DNA of 64,000 nucleotides, taken from NCBI GenBank assembly GCA_008360975.2, contig CM039181.1, forward strand, positions 5,254,380-5,318,379. The letters are read 5' to 3'. The notes below the pieces were generated by a model that was not told the DNA's origin, ran no database searches, and was given only the letters and a program-made list of their open reading frames with translations. Position numbers and translations under genes: made by a program. This document shows, piece after piece, positions 47,701 through 59,700 of the stretch. How positions within the stretch are numbered: position 1 is the first letter of the stretch; the number at the start of each line of letters is the position of its first letter. The DNA is from Lichenostomus cassidix (lineage: Eukaryota > Chordata > Aves > Passeriformes > Meliphagidae).

Positions 47701-50700
47701 ATTTCAGCTCCAGTATTCACTGTGCTGGACAGGGATGATGCCATGCCTTATCAGTGTCTGAGACCATCAATACCACATAGCAGAAGGAGTTTAAGGAAAT
47801 GGAGTAGAGATGGAATAGGCAGATCCAGTCACTTCCTACTGGATGGGCTTTGGGCACCTGAGCTGTAGTTAAGCATTGTACACTTATTTTTGCAAAGCAT
47901 TTGGGAGCATACTCAGGCTGCAATAAAGCCTCTTGTATTTAAGCCTTACCTTAAAATAGGTTTTTTAATGCAAAAGTTAATATTAAAAGGAATTGATTTT
48001 ATATTTTTTTAAATCCTCTGAAAGGACAGGGGTGCTCTGTGAGGATCTAGGATTTCTCCTGTACTTACATTAGCAGTTCCACATAACGAACGTTTTTGTT
48101 CAGGGCTTCAATTTCTTTCATCTCTTTCTCAGTGAGGGAGAAGTCAAAGATCTAATGGAAGGAGATGTTAGAAACCAGTTAGCATTTCTTGTCACCATCA
48201 GCCTTCATATGTTCCAGATTCCAGAAGCACAATCCCTCCTTCTCCCTGTATCTCTCCCACAAACCCAAGCTTGCATTTGCAGGAAAGTCTCGAGGACATG
48301 AATAAGCCCAGTCACATTTGCCTACACCCTTTTTGCTAGAAAGGGAAGGTGGTCTGGCAGTACTGAGCCACCAGCTTGGAAAGCAATGTATTTCCAGGGA
48401 AAGCAGGGAGCAGTGTGGATACTGAGTGCTGCAAGGGAACAAACAGTTCATCTTATTTGTGGGTGATGTCAAGCCAGGTGTTTTCTGACGATGTGGTTGT
48501 GAACCTTTCTGTCACATTTGTGTGCTGCAACCCTTCCCTAGCACAGCTGTGCCTTACCTGAAGAGTGGGCAGAAAAATCAGTCATTCCTGAGCTCCTGCA
48601 GCCTTGGCTGCAGAACTTCCGAATTACCCCATCCTCTTGTGCTGCTCAGTGCAGCAAATGGTGCCCTGGGAGTCACCACCAGCTGGAGCTTTAGCTGCTC
48701 CAGGGGGTTAAAAGACACCAAAATTTCCTCTATGCATTGCTCTATTATTGTCATATCCTGTTACCGTTTAGTGTGGGGACAGAAAACATCAAATGAGGCA
48801 AAGTTTGCCATTAGACAAGTCTTATGTATGCCTACAGAAAAAATGGGAAAATTACCTTCTACAGGGGTAAGCCAATGTAAGTGGATTTATCCATTTACTA
48901 CCAGAGAATGAATTTACCTGGAAATTCTCTTTGATGCGCTGTGGGTTGAAGCTCTTTGGGATGACCACCACCCCTCGCTGGACGTTGAAACGCAAAGCAA
49001 TCTGGGCTGCAGTCTTGTTGTACTTCTTGCCAATGGCATTCAGCACAGGATCCTTCAGTAAGGGAGGGGAGGACACATTCACCCTGCAAGAAAGGTGGGA
49101 AGAAACCAAAAAAATTCCTCATCTTTAATGTCAAAACACAGGGACATCTAGCTGTTTGTGGACAGCGCTCTGCACCTTTTTATAAGCAAGGTGAAAGACA
49201 GGAGAAAAGCTTTGGCTCTAGGTTGGCAGCTTGGCAAAGGCAGCTTCCTGTGTGATGTCCTAAGGTTGACTTAGTTTCTCCTTCCTCACCTTAGCCTCAC
49301 ACATTCCCAGCTCCAAACACTTGCCTTCTGTTAGAGGAGACCTAAGGCAACCTCTTGTGCAGACACCTGGCATTCTTTGATGACAGCATGCAGCAGGGGT
49401 GGTGAAAGTTTACACTCACAACAGCAATATTTAGACACTGAAGTTCAAAACCACTTTAAAAAATGGGGGCAGAGATATTTTGCACAGAGACTCAGCAGTG
49501 GTGAACTGTTTCCCTGGATATTGTCCTTCTATTAGAAAGTAACGTGGTGACTTACCATGATTCATCTCTTGAGGTTCCCAGTGGGCTGTAGCCAACAATA
49601 ACAATGTCATGTTGTCTGCAAAATTCTAGCAGTTTGGGTTGGGTGAAGTAGGGGTGGCATTCCACCTGCGAGAGTAACATAGAAGGAATGGTTAATCAAC
49701 AGGACCAGACAGAGAAGCAGAAGATATCCCAGTATTTCCCAGAGCTACAGACCAGGTGATGCTTTCAGAAAACAATATGTGTAAATTAGGGAATAGAGAG
49801 ACTTAATCTGTGGTTACTATTCTAATTGTACATTGCTGGGTGATTGGTTTTTTGGGGGTTTTTTTTGGTGGTTGTTTTTTTTTTGGTGGTTTTTTTTTTT
49901 TTGGTGGACAGCAGATTAACACCTACAACTATAATTTGGCTGCAGTGAAATTTATTGGCCCCCAGGGGAAAGGTGGCATGAAGGGGGTGATGGAGGTGAG
50001 GGAAGCTCACTAGACAAGCAGACTGAGAAGGCAACCCATCTCATGTGGGTCAGCTCTCTATCTCTCTGCTTCTCACATTCAGGATGATCTGATGTTTTTA
50101 GGGAAGTGTTGGCATAAGTTGTCCCAGATAGAAAGGTGACGGGGAGATTTACAACAGGTGAGATTGTGACCTTGTTGTGAGCTCTGCCCTCCCACATTGC
50201 AAGCCCTGTTCCCTCACAGGCATGGATTTTCTGGCTGTGATCTCAGACTCTGGGAAATGGATGTCTAAAAGGTGACAGAGCTACCACTGTTTGCAGTGGT
50301 TGCTATCTGGCAAGCCTGAAGCTATCTAGCACATCTATCCTTGCTGGCCAGCTGCCCTAAGCTGGGCTTAATCTTCTGCCTGGTTTTCCTCGACCCCAGG
50401 AAGCATCAGCACTGCTCAGCACAGTCTTAGGGCTATGCCAGCAACAGCAATTGCATTTCGCACCCGCTGGGCACGTTAATACCAGGCAAGGGTGCTGGAA
50501 TTTCCTCTTCCTGCAGGCCAAATGCAGAAATGAAAGCTGTGGCCAGCCTGCTTGCCCTGCCCCATGGCAATTCCAGCCCTCCAGGCCACGCGCCGAGAGG
50601 GGAAATCGGTCCAGGTTGGTCCCTGGCCCCTTCTCTGTTACTGCTAATGTGGATATTTGTGCCAGGAGAGTCAGAAGAGCTTCCCAGGGATTTCTAGGAA

Positions 50701-53700
50701 ATGCAGTGACCTGCCAAATGCCAGAGCCAAAGGTGCTGGGCACTCAGATGGGTCGCTGCCACTTGTCACCTTCTCAGAGCCTCGCTGCTGTAATTTAACT
50801 CGGATGTGCCTGTCATCCTCATGGGGTTGTCCAGCTCTGGTCAGCCACTTAACGGGGTCTCCTTTCATTGTTTTCTCTGTCTCTTATAAATATCTCATAG
50901 GAGAAGTACAAGAGAGCAAGTAGAGGAAATTTAGGAGTTGCTTCTAATGGCTTTTAGACTTGAGAAGCTTAGAGTGACTCAGGATCCGTAGGGTTGGGTT
51001 GGTGTCAGCTAAGGTAGACGTGGCTTCTTTGAGGACTGGATATTTCTGAATGGTTTTCTTGGGAATTTTTGGACTTGGAGCAAAGCACATGGCAGAGATC
51101 TAAGATCTGCATTGACTCAACTTTCAACCTCGTAATGGAGTTTTGGCACAGAGGCGCCAGTTTTATAGTCCTGGAGCAGAAACTGAGGAAAGTGGTTGCT
51201 CCAAAGCCTTCAAATATTGATCTCTTGCCTAGATAGGAAGGGTAATATTATTCAATCTAGGATGGAAGCATGGAGGGCAACATCTGTGGCAAAGTACACA
51301 TCACCTTTCTGTGGCTCAGGCTGTGTGTTTGCCTCTGCATTCCCCAAAGGGCAGTGGCACTGTGGCAGGCACTGCCCTTGGCTTGCAGTCATACCTGGTT
51401 GCTGACAGGTTTGTACTTAAGTCCTGGCTTGTTCATGATCAACTCCAGTTGCCTGCGGTTGAAATTGGATACTCCAATAGACTTTGCCAAGCCTGCATCT
51501 TTACATGCCTCCAGAGCCTGCAAAGGAAGCAAAGAAGAGTCCCACATGTTGGTTTGGTTCCTTGGAGGGTGCATTTTAGAGAGAGATGGAAGATAAACCA
51601 TTACTGAGCTGCAGAAAACCTTTGCTAACAGCTATATTATCATGAGGGCTGGAGTTGTCCAGACAAACCAAACTCAATTCTTGTGCTGACCTGCTTTTCA
51701 GATCAAACCCTAATGTTTTATGCCTCCTGTGAGGGTAGGATTTGTCTGGAGACCAGAAAGATTTAACCCAAGATATGGATGCTTAAGTGCTGGGCATCTG
51801 CTTTCAAAGAGTTTTGCTTGCTTTATGCTGCTTTAGCAGTGCCTCAAAGCTGGAGAAGGCAAAATGAAAAAACCAGATTGCTTTCCTGATAAGTCAATTC
51901 ACTCCTTTTGATTGTGAGACAGTTTTTCATCTGAAGTCTCTATCCAGTGAAATCCCCTAAATATCTGGCAAAGCACATCACAAAACCTGCACAGAAAACA
52001 TCAGTACAGTATAAAGCAGAAATAAAACCATAAAGGTGAATGGGAGAGAGGCAGTCTAGATATTTTGTATTTTAGACCAGTCCTAATAGCTGAGAGTGGA
52101 TATGAATAAGTTCCCTGGTCTTTGTTAGCATCATCTGCTGGGTTGTTAAGGGGAAAGGGGGTCCTTTTCTATGGTCTTCCCCTTTTCTCCCCAAAACTCT
52201 ACACACAAATAGTTCAGGGGCTGTTTGAGGCAGGCAGACCCCACCATGGAGCTGGATGCCCCTCCAGGTTTTGTTACTCTCTCTGTCTCACAGGAGCTGA
52301 CAGCAGGGAGGTCAGAGGCACTGTGTGTTTGATGACCTCTAGCTGGCCTCACATGCCTTCTATCACTCAGTGACAAGTCAGTAAATACAGTCACCTGGAT
52401 TAATTTTTGCCTGCTAGCACCACACTGGGAGAGTGAAATTATCAGGGTTGAGTTGAGCCATTTAAATTTAGATTGATGCTGCTATTTGCAGGCACTCCCC
52501 ACCACCTATTTTTCTCCTGCCTTATTAGCTGAAGAGAGAGCCCAGCTATAGAATAACCTTTGCATTAAACACCAGCTCCAAGATAAAAATACAACAGTGT
52601 TGGGAGAGCTGTTGCTTTCAACATTTGACCAACCATCCTGTGAAAAAAAAGGAATGAAGTGCGCCAGCCAAAATCAAGTGTAACATAAACAGCTAACATG
52701 AAGTCCCCCTTGCCCCCCAGACCTAGCCTCAGCTGCCAAGGGAAAGTTCAAGCCCACCTCAGGCTCTCTCCCACTTCAAAATTTCACTCAGAATTTCACC
52801 ATTCTTTGTCTTTATCTGCTGTCCCTCGAGTAGAGCTAAACTGGGACACGACTATCCAGATCTGGACAGTGTGAGCTGAAGTGGAGCACGTAGTAACACC
52901 TCTTATCTCTGCTGGTGTGAGCTGGGAGTAACTAGTGATGCTGTTTCATCAGAGCTGGTGGAGAAGGAGAGCTGAGCAGCTCTGGCCATGAACTGAAGAG
53001 CTGTCCATGGCTTTGAGAGGCAGAAATGTGAGGGGATTGCAAATCTCACTCTCTGCCTCACCCAAGATCCTGAAGCCAAGTGGCATTAGGTTTAATGAGA
53101 CATCTGCCTAAAGGACTGGAGCACACCACAAACAAATGGAGGATGCAAACTTTTAGGCAAATGCTACTTCCCTCCAAGTTTTCTTACCAGAAGAATTTCC
53201 TGTTCCCATCTGATAAGTAAATTTAGAAGTGAGTGAACTTGTTCTAATGGCAAGTGATGGCAAGATCTTGGGCTTTGGTTTTTAATTTTTGGTGGGGTTT
53301 TTTTTTGAGGGGGAGGTGTTGGTCTTTTTTTGGTATGGTTTTTTATGGTGAGATTTAGGACAAAATCTGTTTTTTCTTGACAGTGAAAAGAAATTTTTTT
53401 TAATTTTTAAGATGATCCAGTCTCCTCTTAGGGCTCCAACTTTTTCTTTCTGTAAAGATCTGATAAAGGGGAAGGATTGGTAAGAACCTAATGGTAAAAG
53501 CTTCAAGTAGTGAATGTAGAGTGCACTCTCTGAGAGAAGGAATGTGGATATCTGATATTTCAACGATATTTTGTTATAAAAATAATTCAGTGATAGCAAA
53601 GAGAAACATGCTTAAGGACAGAAGTAAAATTTATCCATGGAGCTAGTAGAACTCGATCCATTTGCCCTGGCAATATACTTCAATTATGTTTGTGGAAACC

Positions 53701-56700
53701 ACAAGTCAAAATGAGTGTCTGTGGGTTTAAAGATAAGGATATATGGATGGATGTTGTGTTTGCTTACCTCCCAAGTGGCACATAAGTCTGTCTCATGGTA
53801 GATAAATTTTCCATTTTCATCCTTTGGGTAGAGTGCATCTCCAGGCTGAAAAGTAAAACCATACTTTTGTGCTTTAAAGAAAAAAATTTCACTCTTTAGA
53901 GCAAAGATTTTTTTTTTTCCACGGACTGTGTTTCTACTAGTAAACAAAAAAAAAAATTGCATAGCTTTCTGAAACACCCTAAGTTCAGCAGGTCATTCAT
54001 GCTGGGCTTACCACATCCTCCACTGCTGGATCATCCTTGGACACACTCCTGAAGTGTCACATGAGAGAACACTCAGGAGTTCCTGGATGGCTTTGTTTTT
54101 CAGTAAACTCTTGACCTTTACGTTATGGCATCCAAAAGACTCATCTCCTTCCAAAGGGCTGGGTTAGAGTACCAGCCTGCATTCTCCTCTGCTTCTTCCC
54201 TCTTTTCTTTTTAGCCCTTCCCTTGCCTCCTGCTTGTGTCCCTGGAGCTGGACTGAGCTGGTCCTCACTCTCCCCAACAGCTGGAGGGTCAGAGAGCTGC
54301 AGCAGTAAAACACTGTGGGCATAGATAACCTCTTAAACGCATCATCCACCTTTCTTTGGGCACTAGAAACTCTTCCTTCCCATCTCCATAGGCTTCAGAG
54401 ATGATTTATGAGCTGATATCTCACAAGCACAGCTTTCTCTTATTTGCTGGGCATTTCACTGCTGTTGCAGGCAATGCATTAACACCTCCCTCCCTTGTGT
54501 CTGATCACAATTTCACTTCTGTGTTTTGCTGGGGTTTGGTTTTTCTTTTTTTTTTTTTTTTTTTTAACAAAAACCCTTCAGTGATGTTGGACATTTGATC
54601 TGACTTCAAACTGCTACATTTCAAAGGCCTGGGTACAAGATGTTGACATGGTAACTCCTTGGGAACATGCAGCTGTGACTAATATGATCAGTAACTATCA
54701 CCTCCCAATTCAGTCAAGTTCAAATCCAAGGCATTTAACGGGAAAAGTGAGCCTAAGGAAAACACAGCCTCAGATTTCAGAGGGCCAAGGTCTCAGTTAC
54801 AGCCATAAGCCTGTCTCCTCCAAATGTGCTGATTTTCCTCAGAGAATTCCACAAAGACAACTTGTTTTTGTTCCTCTGTCTTGCTGGAAAAAAAGAATAT
54901 CTTGACTAGAAAGAGGTAGGTGGCTGTTTGGTACTTTTTTTTCTTTTTTTCTTTTTTTTGTTAGAAGGCAAAGTGTTTGCCATCGTAACGCGAGGTGGAG
55001 AAGTTTTATTTGCAAAACCACCCCATGGTGTTTTGGAACAAATCATTCATCCCATGATACCCCAGCACGCTTTCCAAGGACTGCAAGTTCAGCACATTGC
55101 AGTTGGACCTGTTTAAGCTCAGGAAATGAGTCTGAATTCAGGACCTTTTTACTCTGTCCTACTTCTAATTCATTAACTTCTTACTCAACTCTTTTTTTAT
55201 ACAACAGGCAGCAACTACATCAGCTAATTTACCATCCTCCCATTTTCCTATTTCCATCGCTTATGTTTTAAAAAATGAACCAAGCAAGGATGAATGGTGC
55301 TTGAGGATGAACTTCTCTTGACTGAGGTGTGAAGTACTGTGGATTTCTCCAGTGATCAATTCTTCCTCCTACCTCCAGAGAACTGTGCAAGGTGTTGAAG
55401 TACATTTACCTCTGCTCAATAGTCTCCAGGCAAAATTTTCTGTACCAGGCTATCTTTTTATGCAAGGGAATGAGCACTGAGCACTGAAATGAGTGTGGCA
55501 GCATGGTACAGTCACTGCCTCTGTGCAGGAATCACACCTTATCGTGTCATACTCGAGGCCTGGAGGTGTTCCAAAAAATACCAGACAGCTCACTTGCCAG
55601 TTTAAAACCCAGCAGTTGTTAACCTCTGGGAGGAAAAGTCCTGCTCCTCCCTTTGTAATGATTTTCTCACCAACACAGATGCAGGAAGACAAGTCTGCAC
55701 ATCCCATTGCTTTCCTAAAATGGTCTTTGACAAGCAGGCTTTCTCAGGAAAGCCATTTTAATACCTCTGAATACCTGTCCAATAAGCAGAAGGGCAATAG
55801 GAAGTCAAATCATAAGGTCACTGGTCTGTTTTGAGTTATTCTTTTTAAATGAAAGCATTATTTTATTCTTAAAAAAAACCACTATTCTTTAAAAAAGTTC
55901 TCTTCTTTAAAATACTTAGAAGAGACTTGTTCAGTGTAACACTCGAGCACCTGCTTTCCTGTCAGATCACAGAATCACTCAGTTGGGAGGAATTTGCAGA
56001 TCATTTAGCACACAGGTTGATGCTTACTGATGAATCAGGGAACAGAAAAGAGTTCCTAAAAACCCTGCTGGTGGGAAGGAGCTCCCCAGACCTGTTCCTG
56101 CTGGTCATCTGCCTCGCTGAGCACCACTGCTGGGGGCTAGAGAGAGAAAGGACAAAAGTCCTGAACTGGGAATAGACATGGGGGAAAAATACAAGGAGGT
56201 GCAGGCTGGTGTTGGTAGGGCAGTGAATAATTTCACCCCCCCATGTTGGCCATTCTTGAGCCACTGAAAAGCAGTGGGACTTTGCTGAGTGGAGCTCTCT
56301 GAGACCATAGTCCTCTTACTCTGCCTGAAAGCCCTGGGACAAATTGCAGGCTGGGCTCTGCAGGCTGTGTTTCTAACTTTTCAGAGTGGTGCTCTAAGCT
56401 CTGTCTCAAGTACATCACTGGCTCCAGCCAGAAACTGCTTTTGCTAGAAGGTTTTTGGGGAGCAAAGCACCGATGTTTGCAGCCTGGGGGGAGTAGGAGT
56501 TTCTTAGAGTTACACCTGCAGACTGCTCATCAAAGGATCACAGGCAGGATGGGTGTATTTGTGAGAGAGGGAGCAAAGAAAGGAAACTTGTCACCGCTGT
56601 GAAAGGATGGGGTTTCATCTTTTTGTATTTGAAGCAGAAAAGTGTATATTTTTCAGGCAGAAAGTGACTTCTTTTTTTATTATTTTTTTATAATCCTCTC

Positions 56701-59700
56701 ATGAGAAACATGAATGAATCTCTAGGTCTGCTACTCCTTTAACAAGCCAGGATTGTTGATACAAGCCTCAGGGAGTCAGATGTACATTACTTTAAAGCCA
56801 GCTGTCTATATCTTTATATTGTGAGACAATGACCTTCACTATGTGGGAGAATGAACTACTAAAGAATACAAACACAAGAAAAGGGAAACAGGAAATTGCT
56901 AGTGGTGGGAAATTTTCAAAAATGTACCCAAAAGGATTCCATACGTGTGACTGTATAAATAAAATTTTAATATCAGAGTCTGGTTACTCCTATACAGGTC
57001 TTAATAGGATATGGCTTCCTCAGGAGAAAAAAGGGCTGCAAGTGAAATGTGAGAGCCTCACTGGTAAATTGCTTCCTATCTCACAGTTCTGGCAATTTGG
57101 ATTCTGCAGCAAAATATGATTTTAATAATCAGAGAACTACCTTCCTTGCAAAGAGGCCAGTTTAGAGCACAAACCTCGTTCAGAAACAATTAACCAATTG
57201 CCTGACCCTGTTCTGTCTAAGAAGGATTTAATTAGTTCAAAACTACTTAAATATTTTGACTATCATTCTCCTCAGTTCACTTGCCTTTATATCATCTACT
57301 TGTAGAGGAAAATGGTAAAACAAGGTACAAAGAGCTGTGAGACCAGAAAGTTTGTGGACTTGCAAGGGGGAGGAATGCAACTCTGGTGTGAGCTCCCTGC
57401 ATTCAGAGGTTTTGCCTACAAATTGCCCAGAGCCAGCAGCATGAAGCAATATCAGAGCTGAACTTTTAAGAAGGAGAGATGGAAACCCCATGTTTGGCAC
57501 CAGCTGTGATCTCCTGAAGCTGAGCACTGCAGTTACAGAAATCAACATCATAACCACGATTTGCCCAGCAGCTTAAATTTGGGATAGAGCAAGGAAACCA
57601 ACTTGGTGACTTGTTTTCCCTTTCCCTCTCCCCCTCCAAACTTTGCTCCTGGCCTGTTACTGCTCTGTATGACCTCTTTCCTCCAGTGACTCCCTCCTCA
57701 TGGCTCAGAGAGGCTCAGTGGTAATTCTTCAGAGCAAGGACTGCTCAACCCCAGCTGGGAGAGCTGTCCTTCCAGCAGAAAGACCCCAACCTGTCCTGGC
57801 CTATAAACCTCTCTTTGGGTGGGTAGCAAACAGAAATACATCTATGCAGTATAGATCAAATGTTATCAGCCCAAAATGCTGTTGTCAGCATAGGCTGGAG
57901 GCTGCAAGGAATATGCTAGATGGAGACCTTGGCTCAAGGCAAGTTCATGCACTTTTCCCAAGCAGTTTTTCTTTTTACCTTGAAAGCCATCGGCAGCTCA
58001 ATAATGTAGAGGTCAACATAGTCCAGCTGCAGGATCTTCAGGGTTTTCTCCAGCGTGGGACGCACCAGCTCTGGGGGGTGGCAGGTATTCCACAGCTGTG
58101 GAAGCAAGCACAGGCTTTTTTCTGAGTGCCAGGAGGAGCAGTGAGGCAGCTGGAGCCCCCCAACACCCACTCCCTCCCTTTTGTCCTCCTGGCAGAGCCA
58201 TCATGCAAAGATATCATGGTCTGCATCACTGCAGGGCAGAGCTGAGGGGCCTCACCTTGCCTTCTGCAGAAGTTAAAACAGGAGTTCTTGCCCAGGACTG
58301 ATGAAGTGTTGACCTGGTAAAGCTGTTACATAGATATTTTTTTTTTATTACAACACAGGTTCTTCTGGGCTGAGTATATTGCAAACTCTTGCTCAACGAA
58401 CTTAGGCAGATTCCTTTTGTTTTCCAAGCATATGCTTTCACTGAAAGACGTTGTTCCCACAAGGAATCTGTGGTCAGTTTTGTGCTTGAAGGCAGGAGCT
58501 CGGATCATGTGAGTTAGCTGTTGAGCAGCCAAGCACCCAGCACAGAGAGAATCTTTTGGTTTTCTCCTGTGGTCGTGGAGCCTGACTGCCTGCCTGACCT
58601 TGGGGAATTTTTTATTTATTCCCCAGTCCTCAGGGGAAGATCTGATTGTGTTTAGTCACTGTAATGGAGATGTGAGGAGTTAAAACCTGGTCTTCTCCAC
58701 CTCTTTGATCCCAACTGCTTCTCTCAGGGTTAAACCCCGAGGTTGCTGTGGAATGTGCTTGGTTGGTGAGCATTCAGTGCTATCTCCAACTGAACTCTGC
58801 TGATGCAAATCTCTCGCAAGAACAAAACCCATAGCGTGGTAATTAGTAACCAAGAGCTCTTTGTACACTGATTGAGTTTTGTCGATTTTAACTGCAGCAG
58901 AATTAGCACACAATGGAAGGTTTAAAGTGGCATTTGAATGCACACAATAAGTTGGGCTATTTTCTTTTCTCTTCTTTTCTAACCTGTGGAGTCATGTTGA
59001 GTTTTTCATCACTGTTGGCTTAGGTGTACTACAGTAAAGGCAACAAGGTGCTGTTCTCAAGAGTTTTCGGTTGTTCCACTGGATTTAATGAAAACTTTTG
59101 ATCTATGTATTTTAAAGCATTTTGCATGTGAAATGAGCTTAACCTGTATTTAAATGATGAAATGGCTTTGTAGAACATTCATGTTCTGTTTGTTTCATTA
59201 TTGTGTTTTAGAAACTTGGTAACCTGAGATATATTTATTAGAAGTAGTTTTACTGAGTGCCCTTTCTAGCCCTGTTCTATTGAGCTCAGCATTTCCCAGT
59301 GAATATAGTTCCCTTTAAAAAAAATGCAGATGTTCTAAAGACACAGCCTTTAAAAACAGCAAACATTTGTACTATGTCAATACATCGATGCCATGGAAAC
59401 TCGAGAGTTTCATAACTGTTCTCATGGTTTGTACAAGTTATTGTATTATCTACCTAAGTAGAACCCATGTAGATGTTTGAGCAGTCAAAGCAGCCAGCTG
59501 GCTTTGGCATTTTAGGACACCACATTTCCTGGAAATGTTACTTCTAGTTTAATGAAAGAAATATCCTGGGATGAAAGAGGAGACCAAAAAGGTCTTGCTG
59601 TATAAGCCAAGCGAGATGTTGGCAGTTGATATAAAACCTCTAAAATTTCTGGATGCTGAGCTGCTCTGCCTGATCAGGCAGCCAGCAGCGAGAGCCAAGA